Positions 7,053-12,719 of a stretch of 12,719 nt of DNA are shown here, piece after piece (positions within the stretch are counted from its first letter, which is position 1; each line of letters opens with the position of its first letter). The notes beneath the pieces were generated by a model, which did not search any database, was not told the DNA's origin, and worked only from the letters and a program-made list of their open reading frames with translations. The DNA comes from Actinomycetes bacterium. Its GTDB lineage: Bacteria; Actinomycetota; Acidimicrobiia; Acidimicrobiales; Palsa-688. The DNA lies in contig JAKBBS010000093.1 of assembly GCA_021808425.1 (NCBI GenBank), forward strand, positions 1-12,719. Reading direction: 5' to 3'. A program made the position numbers and the translations under genes.

Positions 7053-7655
7053 GTGAGGTCCGTCACCGAAGCGGTCTTGGCGAGCATCGTAGAGCGCCGC
7101 CCGCTCGACGACCGCGAGTCTTCAAGCCGAGACTTCACCATCGAAGCTTTCCGGCGCCTCGACCGGCCGTACGACCGACACGCCGACCCGACGCACGTGA
7201 CCGGCTCAGCCTTTGTCATCGGACCCCGAGGGGTGCTCCTACATCGCCACAAGAAGCTGGGCATCTGGCTGCAGCCGGGCGGTCACGTGGACAGTGGGGA
7301 GTCGCCGTGGGAGGCGGCACGGCGGGAGGCGGGGGAGGAGACCGGACTCACCTTCGCGCCTTGGCCGGACACTCCGCAGCTGATCCACATGGATGTACAT
7401 CCCGGCGGGGAAGGCCATATCCACCTGGACCTGCGTTACCTGCTTGCTAGCGACGGCGACGACGAACCGTCGCCTGGACCCGGTGAAAGCCCCGAAGTGC
7501 GGTGGTTCTCCTGGGACGACGCCATACTCGTCGCAGACCCCGGCCTCAAAGGGCTGATCCTGGCTATGCATCCCCGGGAGGATGACGCGGCGTCCGAGGA
7601 GCCACGCACTTCTAGCCTTCCGGGCGAAGCGGTCGCAGGAGAACCTCCTGGCTGA
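7053..7655 (+). CDS. NUDIX hydrolase
   Basis: A 200-aa protein with a perfect Nudix box at 77-99 (G-x5-E-x7-RE-A-x-EE-x-G-L, visible as GHVDSGE and then REAGEETGL). The box coordinates divalent metal and hydrolyses a nucleoside diphosphate linked to another group. The N-terminal 45 residues and an acidic, Pro-rich C-terminal tail (about 175-200) lie outside the fold. The GTG start at 7053 is supported by GGGAGG 7 nt upstream. The last 44 bp overlap the 3' end of the tesB-like gene on the other strand. No CoA-specific NUDIX signature is visible, so the substrate is not assigned. Confidence 0.88.
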   Translation: MRSVTEAVLASIVERRPLDDRESSSRDFTIEAFRRLDRPYDRHADPTHVTGSAFVIGPRGVLLHRHKKLGIWLQPGGHVDSGESPWEAARREAGEETGLTFAPWPDTPQLIHMDVHPGGEGHIHLDLRYLLASDGDDEPSPGPGESPEVRWFSWDDAILVADPGLKGLILAMHPREDDAASEEPRTSSLPGEAVAGEPPG

Positions 7656-8394
7656 CGGTCGCTAGATGAACCCCGTGCCGGTCGAACACGTGCCCTGCTG
7701 CCAGCCCCCTCGGCACTCCGACTCCCTCGCAGCGAAAGTCGTGGAGCTGCCAGCCCGTCTCCGGTACCCGCTGGTGGAACCAGATCGCGTGGTCGAGGCT
7801 GGTCCCGCTCCAATGCCTGCCTTCGAGCCCGTCGCCGGCTTGCTGGGCGGAGCGGACGCAGTCGGTGGCGAGATCGTCGGAAAGGTAGGCGAGGGCGGCA
7901 GCAGCGTGAACCCAGCCCTGGCCTGCGGCGTCACGAACTTTCAGCCACGCCGTGGCGCGCCCACCCTCGTCGTGGAGCATGCGCCTCTCCATCATGTAAC
8001 CCCATCCGGACTCCACCAGGCCTTCAGGTCCGACCGTCTCGGGCATCGGGTGTGTCTGCAGGTAACGCTCTGCCTGGCCGACCTGGAACGAGGCGGACAT
8101 ATGCAGGATCGCCCCGCTCGACTGCGACGCCACGACTGCCCTGGTGACGAAGCTCCGCCCGTTGCGCAAGCGGTCCACGTCGAAGCGGATGGGCTGGCTC
8201 GCGTCACCGCGCCGAATGAAATACGCGTGCAACGAGTGGATGACGTACTCTTCGTCGACTGTTGCGGCTGCAGCGACGAGAGACTGAGCGACGATCTGGC
8301 CCCCGAACAGACCACCCCAGGGGTAGCGCGGGCCCCCGCCGACGTAGGAGTCGGGACCCCGGCGGTCCAGTTGCATCATCTCTGAGAACTTCAC
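7612..8394 (-). CDS. Acyl-CoA thioesterase II-like protein (TesB family, double hotdog)
   Basis: A 260-aa protein with two hotdog repeats, related to TesB, which hydrolyses acyl-CoA to free acid and CoA. The first hotdog carries GGLFGGQIVAQSL (27-39), and the second begins near 150. Of the E. coli TesB active-site set, the Asp (D201 in SLDHAIWFH) and Gln (Q249 in TVSQEVLLR) are present. The position of the Thr is occupied by CEGVGVPRG (222-230), which has no Ser or Thr, so this is a divergent subgroup. The start is GTG at 8394 without a clear ribosome site; an ATG five codons in (8379) is the alternative. The gene lies 30 bp after the zinc-ribbon gene on the same strand. The 3' end overlaps the NUDIX gene. 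Confidence 0.85.
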   Translation of the reverse strand: MKFSEMMQLDRRGPDSYVGGGPRYPWGGLFGGQIVAQSLVAAAATVDEEYVIHSLHAYFIRRGDASQPIRFDVDRLRNGRSFVTRAVVASQSSGAILHMSASFQVGQAERYLQTHPMPETVGPEGLVESGWGYMMERRMLHDEGGRATAWLKVRDAAGQGWVHAAAALAYLSDDLATDCVRSAQQAGDGLEGRHWSGTSLDHAIWFHQRVPETGWQLHDFRCEGVGVPRGLAAGHVFDRHGVHLATVSQEVLLRPLRPEG

Positions 8395-8424
8395 GTTGTC
8401 AGCGACTCGGTCCCGTGCACGCCG

Positions 8425-8652
8425 TCATTCCTTGGTTGCGACCTGGTTGGGCGTGACGTGCATCACCGGCTCGAATCTCGCTACTTCTACATCGACGGCC
8501 GCTTTGGTAAAGGCAGCGGCGAGTTGCTTGCGACATGCTTCGCATGGACCGAAGAAGCGTTCGGCCACTTGCGCTTCGCATCTAGGGCACACGAAGACCG
8601 AACTCCCGCTGACCTCGTCGGGGTCGCTGCCTACCATACCCGGCGTTGTCAT
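8425..8652 (-). CDS. Small zinc-ribbon protein, function unknown
   Basis: A 75-aa protein starting MTTPGMVGSD. It contains two CxxC knuckles, C22-P-R-C25 and C37-E-A-C40, spaced by 11 residues (CPRC...AERFFGPCEAC), a typical zinc ribbon. The C-terminal half (about 44-75) is probably helical and then extended. I believe it is real because of the motif and the fit between its neighbours: 28 bp after the Rpf-like gene and 30 bp before tesB, same strand. A longer reading of the frame up to 9138 runs antisense within the Rpf gene frame space and is rejected. The start lacks a strong ribosome site; a TATTGT hexamer (8667-8662, minus strand) 9 nt upstream may allow near-leaderless transcription. It may bind nucleic acid or protein; nothing more can be said. 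Confidence 0.75.
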   Translation of the reverse strand: MTTPGMVGSDPDEVSGSSVFVCPRCEAQVAERFFGPCEACRKQLAAAFTKAAVDVEVARFEPVMHVTPNQVATKE

Positions 8653-8680
8653 ACCCGACGTACAATAGTGTGGGTCGTGC

Positions 8681-9694
8681 TCAGTGCAGTCCCAAAGCGG
8701 CCGAGCACGCCGGCCACTGGCCCCACCCGGACGCAGCTTCGAGCTTCTGTGCGGCAGCGTCCTGTGTTGACGGGGGTGCAAGGTCGGGGCGACCGGCGAA
8801 ACCCAGGTCACTCCAGGTCTGCTGAGTGAACTGATAGGCGCCGTAGAAACCGTTACCGGTGTCGGCTCGGTAGTTGCCACCCGATTCGCAGTTTCGAAGC
8901 TCCGCCCAGATCCCTCCGGCGCTCGACGAGGACGTGCCACCCGAAGGTGCAGCGACACCCGATCCTGCGCTCGGGGCGTGTGTTCCGGCTTGCAGCGAGG
9001 CGACGACGGGAGCGATGACCCTTTCGAGACCGTTGCCAAGAGGGAGCCCCTGGGTGGAGGACGGAGTCGCCCTCTTCGCGGCTTGCTGCTCCGCGGATTG
9101 CGCGACGGTCGCAGCCAAGTACTGGCGAAGCGCGGCAAGCTGGACGTCTACCTGCGAGGCTTGGGCGACAGCAGCAGCCTTCGCTGCTCCCGCTGCGGCA
9201 ACCTCAGTGTTCGCCGCCGCCAGGTCGTGCCCGAGCAGTTTCTGGGCAGCCGAAACCTGTGATTCCATGAGCATGAAGTTCTGCAGAGCCTGCGTCACGT
9301 TGCCGGCGACGACGCTCAAGTAGGTGGTGCGCAGGGTAGCGCCAAGGGCACCGGACGTATTCGACGCCGGCGGTGTTCCGAGCTCGCCGACGTAGCCGGC
9401 GAGGGCCGCGCTGCGAAGAGCCGCACGAGCCGCCTTCGCGTCAGCGGAGATCTTCGCGAGAGCTGAAGTATCGGTCGCGACTTCCTGGGAGAGCACCTGC
9501 GCTGCTGTCGTATCCTGCTCATAGGTGATGGTCGCCGCGTACACCCTCGCTGCGCCTGCTGTCACCTGCGAAGTGAGCGCGGCGATCTGTCCGCTCAACG
9601 AGCTGGCACCTGACACTGCTGCCTTACCGCTCAGGAGCATTACAGGCGCGCCGAGGACGACAAGTGCCACGCATGAGCGGGCAAGTGTCCTCAT
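8681..9694 (-). CDS. Secreted coiled-coil protein with C-terminal Rpf-type transglycosylase domain
   Basis: From the ATG at 9694 this is a 337-aa exported protein. Residues 1-28 (MRTLARSCVALVVLGAPVML...) are a signal peptide or N-terminal anchor. Residues about 31-210 are Ala/Gln-rich and likely coiled coil, recalling the N-terminal parts of PcsB/RipA-type hydrolases. A low-complexity linker leads to a resuscitation-promoting-factor domain (261-337): IWAELRNCESGGNY with catalytic E270, then GFYGAYQFTQQTW. C269 and C330 are placed to form the Rpf disulfide. Such domains cleave peptidoglycan glycan strands and promote growth or exit from dormancy. The frame is open upstream to 9874, so a longer form (for example GTG at 9739) is possible; no start has a good ribosome site. 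The zinc-ribbon gene follows at 28 bp. Confidence 0.85.
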   Translation of the reverse strand: MRTLARSCVALVVLGAPVMLLSGKAAVSGASSLSGQIAALTSQVTAGAARVYAATITYEQDTTAAQVLSQEVATDTSALAKISADAKAARAALRSAALAGYVGELGTPPASNTSGALGATLRTTYLSVVAGNVTQALQNFMLMESQVSAAQKLLGHDLAAANTEVAAAGAAKAAAVAQASQVDVQLAALRQYLAATVAQSAEQQAAKRATPSSTQGLPLGNGLERVIAPVVASLQAGTHAPSAGSGVAAPSGGTSSSSAGGIWAELRNCESGGNYRADTGNGFYGAYQFTQQTWSDLGFAGRPDLAPPSTQDAAAQKLEAASGWGQWPACSAALGLH

Positions 9695-9770
9695 CGCGCG
9701 ACGCCGCTGAGCGTGACAAGCAGCAGCGGCGGCTCGCACAAGCGTGGGCAAGCTCGGAGTTATGGGATCG

Positions 9771-9776
9771 ATACTA
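9771..9776 (-). promoter_or_regulatory. Candidate -10 box for the Rpf-like gene
   Basis: TAGTAT on the minus strand fits TANNNT and would start transcription near 9764, giving a leader of about 70 nt before the ATG at 9694. No convincing -35 is present. The rest of the 173-bp gap (9695-9867) shows no other feature that I recognise, including no visible ydaO-type riboswitch core. Confidence 0.3.
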
Positions 9777-9867
9777 CCGGCAGTTACAGGCGCAAAGCCA
9801 GGCCGCACACTTGCGCCATGGAGTAGACATGATTGGTCAAGCTGAGGCTGGTCGAGGAAGGTGGCGG

Positions 9868-10647
9868 ATGACACAGGTGAAAAGCGATCTCGAGGTGTCG
9901 CTCGGCGACGATCATGTAGCGGAGGTGAGAATCTGCCGCCCGCCTAACAACTTCTTCGACGCTGCCCTGATCAGATCCATCGCCGACACGTACGACCGGT
10001 TGGCCGCCGGGACCTGTCGAGCGATCGTGTTGTGCTCGCAGGGCAAGCACTTTTGTGCAGGCGCCGACTTTCACGGAGAAAGCGACGCTGACGCGCTCCC
10101 CGAGGACGGGGCCGAGGCGCTCTATAGGGAAGCGCTCCGGCTTTTCCGTTGCGAGATCCCGGTCGTCGCCGCCGTACAGGGTGCCGCTGTGGGAGGAGGC
10201 CTCGGACTGGCCTGCTCGGCCGATTTCCGCGTGGCGTCCCCCGACGCTCGGTTCTCGGCAAATTTTGCCCGGCTCGGGTTCCATCAGGGTTTCGGGTTGA
10301 GCGTCTCGCTGCCCGCTATCGTCGGCCAGCAGGCTGCGCTCGAGATGCTCTACACCGGGTCACGTCTAAATGGCGAGCAGGCTCGCAGCATCGGGCTCTG
10401 TGATCGTCTGGTGTCGCCGGCGGACCTAGACGCCGCTGCGCGCCTTCTCGCGGGCGAGATTGCCGCGTCAGCACCGCTCGCCGTCAGGTCGATCAGGCGG
10501 ACCATGCGTTCCGAGCTCGCCGATCGCGTCGAAATTCTCCTCGACCGGGAGGATTCGGAGCAGATCCAGCTGCGACAGACGAGTGATTTCTCCGAGGGAA
10601 CCGCTGCGAGCTTGCAGCGCCGACCTCCACAGTTCACTGGCCATTGA
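9868..10647 (+). CDS. Enoyl-CoA hydratase/isomerase (crotonase) family protein, non-canonical active site
   Basis: A 259-aa crotonase-fold protein. The oxyanion-hole segments are conserved: GKHFCAGADF (59-68) and VQGAAVGGGLGLACSADFRVA (103-123). The two glutamates that add water in classical enoyl-CoA hydratase (rat E144 and E164) are replaced by G113 (GGGLGLA) and F133 (SANFARLG). Hydratase activity of the textbook kind is therefore not supported. It may be an isomerase, a decarboxylase-like or thioester-cleaving member, or use other residues. The ATG at 9868 has AGGAAGG upstream and matches family N-termini; an ATG at 9829 with GGAG is the alternative. The gene is divergent from the Rpf-like gene. 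Confidence 0.85.
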   Translation: MTQVKSDLEVSLGDDHVAEVRICRPPNNFFDAALIRSIADTYDRLAAGTCRAIVLCSQGKHFCAGADFHGESDADALPEDGAEALYREALRLFRCEIPVVAAVQGAAVGGGLGLACSADFRVASPDARFSANFARLGFHQGFGLSVSLPAIVGQQAALEMLYTGSRLNGEQARSIGLCDRLVSPADLDAAARLLAGEIAASAPLAVRSIRRTMRSELADRVEILLDREDSEQIQLRQTSDFSEGTAASLQRRPPQFTGH

Positions 10648-10660
10648 GCGCCGCCGGCGC
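10648..10660 (+). other. Short GC hairpin after the crotonase stop
   Basis: GCGCC and GGCGC around a 3-nt loop directly follow the TGA stop. There is no T-tract, so it is at best a weak terminator or mRNA 3' end. Confidence 0.35.
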
Positions 10661-10692
10661 GTGAGCACCCTGTGAGCACCCTGTGAGCACCC
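10661..10692. repeat. Three tandem 11-bp repeats
   Basis: The unit GTGAGCACCCT occurs at 10661-10671 and 10672-10682, and as its first 10 bases at 10683-10692. The copies are exact. They lie between the convergent 3' ends of the crotonase gene and the small membrane protein gene. Confidence 0.95.
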
Positions 10693-10716
10693 GATGCGGT
10701 GGAGCGGGCGACTGCT

Positions 10717-10884
10717 CTAGCGGATCTGGTGGTAGAGGCCGTAGCCGCCTATCGCTATCGCGACGACCAGCGCCCCGGTGACAAGAACTGCGAACACCAG
10801 GTCCGCCTTCCTCGACACGAGGGCGTAAATCCCGACAATCTGCGCGAGCACAAGCACGGCTCCTGCCGCATAAACCAGCGTCAC
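10717..10884 (-). CDS. Small two-helix membrane protein, function unknown
   Basis: A 55-aa ORF from GTG at 10884 to TAG at 10717. It contains two clean hydrophobic segments, about 2-23 (TLVYAAGAVLVLAQIVGIYA) and about 30-49 (VFAVLVTGALVVAIAIGGYG). They are separated by a short polar turn, SRKAD (24-28), and the protein ends YHQIR. The hydrophobic pattern over nearly its whole length argues that it is coding. I know no family for it. The start has no Shine-Dalgarno. A 21-codon reading frame ends at 10881 and overlaps the start codon (GTGA), so translation may be coupled. It lies downstream of ahcY on the same strand, 159 bp after its stop, and could also be read through from it. Confidence 0.6.
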   Translation of the reverse strand: MTLVYAAGAVLVLAQIVGIYALVSRKADLVFAVLVTGALVVAIAIGGYGLYHQIR

Positions 10885-10946
10885 TTCGCCGGAGCGACCT
10901 GACGCGACCCGTGGCGAGCAGAGCCTGGCGGCGGGACGAAAATCAC
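10881..10946 (-). CDS. Possible 21-codon leaderless upstream ORF
   Basis: A GTG at 10946 opens a frame of 21 codons (begins VIFVPPPGSARHG) that stops by overlapping the start of the 55-aa membrane protein. TAATCT (10959-10954, minus strand) lies 7 nt before the GTG, as in leaderless actinobacterial transcripts. No homology is recognised, and the same frame is open further upstream into ahcY, so coding status is uncertain. Confidence 0.25.
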   Translation of the reverse strand: MIFVPPPGSARHGSRQVAPAK

Positions 10947-11043
10947 TTCTTTGAGATTAGTTCGCCGTCCCGCTCGGGGCACGCCGGGATCGGAGGGCTG
11001 GCCCGACTGAGAACCGAAAGGGCCCTGTCGTCGGGGCGGCCCC
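10885..11043. other. Intergenic stretch between ahcY and the small membrane protein
   Basis: Apart from the possible short ORF and its -10 box (10954-10959), I see no gene here. GGGGCGGCCCC at 11033-11043, just past the ahcY stop, can form only a 4-bp hairpin and has no T-tract. Confidence 0.5.
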
Positions 11044-12471
11044 TCAGTAGCGGTACTGGTCGGACTTGAACGGGCCTGCAAGCTCGACGCCTAGGTAGGA
11101 CGCTTGCGCCTCGGATAGGGACGTCAGCCTCACGCCGAGCTTCTCCAAGTGGAGCATCGCCACCTTCTCGTCCAGGCGTCGAGGTAGCACGTAGACGCCG
11201 ACGGGGTAGTCCTCGTTTCTAGTAAAAAGCTCGATCTGCGCAAGAACCTGGTTGGTGAACGACGCCGACATGACAAAGCTCGGGTGTCCGGTCGCGCAGC
11301 CGAGGTTGACGAGGCGCCCTTCAGCCAGGACGATTACGCAGTGGCCGTCGGCGAAGCTCCACGAGTCGACCTGCGGCTTGATCTGCGATCGTGACACCCC
11401 TGGGAGTCTCGCGAGTCCGGCCATGTCGATCTCGTTGTCGAAGTGGCCGATGTTCGCCACTATCGCGTTGTGCTTCATCGCGGCCATGTGTGCTGCCGTG
11501 ATGATGTCGCGGTTCCCGGTAGCCGTGACGAAGATGTCGGCGGATCCAACGACGTCGTCGAGGGTGAGAACCTGGTAGCCCTCCATTGCTGCCTGCAGGG
11601 CGCAAATAGGGTCGATCTCGGTGATAATGACCCGTGCACCCTGTCCTCGAAGCGACTGGGCGCACCCTTTGCCGACATCGCCGAAGCCGAGCACTACAGC
11701 CACTTTGCCCGCGATCATGACGTCGGTCGCTCGGAAGATACCGTCGATGAGGGAATGGCGACAGCCGTAAAGGTTGTCGAACTTTGACTTGGTCACCGAG
11801 TCGTTGACGTTGATGGCAGGAAAAAGCAGCTCTTTACGCTCGTGGCGCTGGTAGAGACGGTGCACGCCCGTCGTGGTCTCCTCTGTGACGCCTTTGATCG
11901 CAGCTGCCATCCGAGTCCACAGCCCCGGCTCCTCGCGAAGAGTCCTAGCGAGGGTGGAGAGGATGACCCCGTACTCCTCGGAGTCGGAAGGCCCCAAGTC
12001 GGGTACCGTGCCCGCCTTCTCGCAGCTCGCACCCAGGTGCACGAGCAGGGTCGCGTCGCCGCCATCGTCGAGGATCATGTTGGGTCCCTCACCGTCGGGC
12101 CAGCGAAGCGCAGCCTCAGTGCACCACCAGTACTCTTCGAGTGTCTCGCCTTTCCACGCGAAGACGGGCACGCCGGTGGCGGCGATCGCGGCAGCCGCGT
12201 GGTCCTGGGTGGAGAAGATGTTGCACGACGCCCAGCGGACCTGCGCTCCGAGGTCCACCAAGGTCTCGATGAGTACCGCTGTTTGGATAGTCATGTGAAG
12301 CGAACCACTGATCCGCGCTCCCGCCAGCGGCTTGCGCCCCGCGTACTCCTTGCGCAGCGACATGAGGCCAGGCATCTCCACCTCGGCGAGGTTGATCTCC
12401 CTTCGCCCGAAATCGGCGAGGGCAACGTCAGCGACGCGGTAGGGGGGGAATGCTGTGGTGGTACCGGACAA
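11044..12471 (-). CDS. ahcY: S-adenosyl-L-homocysteine hydrolase
   Basis: The 475-aa enzyme reversibly splits S-adenosylhomocysteine into adenosine and homocysteine, clearing the inhibitor left by SAM-dependent methylation. Substrate-binding motifs are [13 protein letters not shown] (59-71) and [12 protein letters not shown] (84-95). The catalytic Lys/Asp pair is K228 and D232 in [11 protein letters not shown]. The NAD-binding loop is GFGDVGKGC (262-270), and the C-terminus KSDQYRY carries the conserved tail that completes the partner subunit. I place the start at TTG 12471 because GAGGAG lies 6 nt upstream and the protein then begins like its relatives ([12 protein letters not shown]). The open frame extends to 12675 but would then run antisense into the deacetylase gene. 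The leader may start near 12577. Confidence 0.95.
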   Translation of the reverse strand: MSGTTTAFPPYRVADVALADFGRREINLAEVEMPGLMSLRKEYAGRKPLAGARISGSLHMTIQTAVLIETLVDLGAQVRWASCNIFSTQDHAAAAIAATGVPVFAWKGETLEEYWWCTEAALRWPDGEGPNMILDDGGDATLLVHLGASCEKAGTVPDLGPSDSEEYGVILSTLARTLREEPGLWTRMAAAIKGVTEETTTGVHRLYQRHERKELLFPAINVNDSVTKSKFDNLYGCRHSLIDGIFRATDVMIAGKVAVVLGFGDVGKGCAQSLRGQGARVIITEIDPICALQAAMEGYQVLTLDDVVGSADIFVTATGNRDIITAAHMAAMKHNAIVANIGHFDNEIDMAGLARLPGVSRSQIKPQVDSWSFADGHCVIVLAEGRLVNLGCATGHPSFVMSASFTNQVLAQIELFTRNEDYPVGVYVLPRRLDEKVAMLHLEKLGVRLTSLSEAQASYLGVELAGPFKSDQYRY

Positions 12472-12511
12472 TTCTGCTCCTCTGTAAGGCTCGCCTGCGG
12501 AGGCTGGCTGT

Positions 12512-12571
12512 GATGCTGGGCAGCCGCGGCGTCTACATCTGCAGCCCCGTCGTGAGCTAGGTTCCAGCATC
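12512..12571. repeat. 8-bp inverted repeat in the ahcY/deacetylase intergenic region
   Basis: GATGCTGG (12512-12519) and CCAGCATC (12564-12571) are exact reverse complements 44 nt apart; G-U pairs can extend the helix by one on each side. The right arm abuts the GTG of the deacetylase gene. In the ahcY leader RNA the arms would enclose a loop region near the 5' end. Confidence 0.6.
12558..12563 (+). promoter_or_regulatory. Candidate -10 box for the PIG-L deacetylase gene
   Basis: TAGGTT fits TANNNT and lies 8 nt before the GTG at 12572; no ribosome site is present, so a nearly leaderless transcript is suggested. The -35 is not recognisable. Confidence 0.35.
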
Positions 12572-12719
12572 GTGGACGACAACACTGTACTCGTGATCAC
12601 GGCCCATCCTGACGACGTGGATTTCGGAGCCGCCGGAACGGTGGCGTCATGGACAGCGGCTGGGGCTTCGGTCACCTACTGCGTGGTCACCGACGGCGAC
12701 GCCGGCGGATTCGACCCGA
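12572..12719 (+). CDS. PIG-L/LmbE family deacetylase, N-terminal part (cut by window end)
   Basis: Only the first 49 residues are present, starting at GTG 12572. The family hallmark [15 protein letters not shown] (9-23) gives the zinc ligands H12 and D15 and the likely general base D14; [10 protein letters not shown] (40-49) is also typical. Relatives deacetylate N-acetylglucosaminyl conjugates (MshB and Mca in the mycothiol pathway, or lipid and antibiotic intermediates). The fragment is too short to choose. The gene is divergent from ahcY with 100 bp between the start codons. Confidence 0.88.
   Translation, partial: MDDNTVLVITAHPDDVDFGAAGTVASWTAAGASVTYCVVTDGDAGGFDP
12584..12589 (-). promoter_or_regulatory. 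Candidate -10 box for ahcY
   Basis: TACAGT on the minus strand fits TANNNT. It would start transcription near 12577, giving a leader of about 105 nt with the inverted repeat near its 5' end. It lies inside the first codons of the divergent deacetylase gene, and the -35 region is poor. Confidence 0.3.

Noticed and set aside
8653..9138. N-terminal extension of the zinc-ribbon frame
   Set aside because: The added 162 residues overlap the Rpf-like gene out of frame and look compositional (Pro/Arg/Ser); the domain begins after the ATG at 8652.
9664..9867. N-terminal extension of the crotonase frame
   Set aside because: It overlaps the 5' end of the divergent Rpf-like gene and does not resemble crotonases; a ribosome site precedes the ATG at 9868.
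9695..9874. 60-residue N-terminal extension of the Rpf-like protein
   Set aside because: It would bury the signal peptide behind a long N-terminal segment and overlap the crotonase start; kept only as a caveat.
10699..10902. 67-codon plus-strand frame over the small membrane protein
   Set aside because: It is polar and featureless, whereas the minus strand reads two clean membrane helices.
11842..12513. 223-codon plus-strand frame inside ahcY
   Set aside because: It is antisense to a highly conserved enzyme gene and shows no domain.
12472..12577. Known SAH or SAM riboswitch in the ahcY leader
   Set aside because: The conserved cores of these riboswitch families are not visible by eye; only a simple inverted repeat is supported.

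Overview
The window is a GC-rich chromosomal segment, most likely from an actinomycetote (high-GC Gram-positive). The evidence is an Rpf-type secreted muralytic domain, an HtrA protease with a Gln/Gly/Tyr/Pro-rich cytoplasmic N-terminus and one membrane anchor, a cyclic-nucleotide-gated GNAT acetyltransferase of the mycobacterial Pat (Rv0998) architecture, a PIG-L/LmbE deacetylase, GTG/TTG starts, and several starts without a Shine-Dalgarno but with a -10-like hexamer 6-9 nt upstream (leaderless style). A deep-branching class such as Acidimicrobiia is possible, but this is only an impression from gene content.

Layout. 1-2114 (+): the last two genes of a peptide/nickel-type ABC importer, two ATPases with a GTGA overlap; permeases and binding protein would lie upstream. 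2126-4816 (-): htrA followed 15 bp later by the Pat-like acetyltransferase, probably one transcript with a possible ECF-type promoter at 4840-4865. 4817-5032: intergenic region with a perfect 22-bp tandem duplication. 5033-5676 (+): an AbrB/PIN (VapBC-type) toxin-antitoxin pair with a GTG start and a coupled TTG start. 5689-6987 (-): an acyl-CoA dehydrogenase. 7053-7655 (+): a NUDIX hydrolase. 7612-9694 (-): an Rpf-domain protein, a 75-aa zinc-ribbon protein and a TesB-like thioesterase in tight order, the last overlapping the NUDIX gene tail to tail by 44 bp. 9868-10647 (+): a crotonase-fold protein without the two classical catalytic glutamates. 10717-10884 (-): a 55-aa two-helix membrane protein. 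11044-12471 (-): S-adenosylhomocysteine hydrolase, probably from a TTG start. 12572-end (+): the start of a PIG-L/LmbE deacetylase, divergent from ahcY.

Functionally much of the window concerns acyl-CoA metabolism and envelope or stress physiology: an acyl-CoA dehydrogenase, a crotonase, a thioesterase and an acetyltransferase whose mycobacterial relatives regulate acyl-CoA synthetases, with an envelope protease and a peptidoglycan-cleaving Rpf protein. I see no CRISPR array, transposase, tRNA, rRNA, prophage or clear defence island apart from the VapBC pair. The points most worth checking are the non-canonical crotonase, the small-ORF/tandem-duplication region before vapB, the uncatalogued small membrane protein with a possible leaderless upstream ORF, the htrA-pat pairing and a possible folded leader before ahcY.
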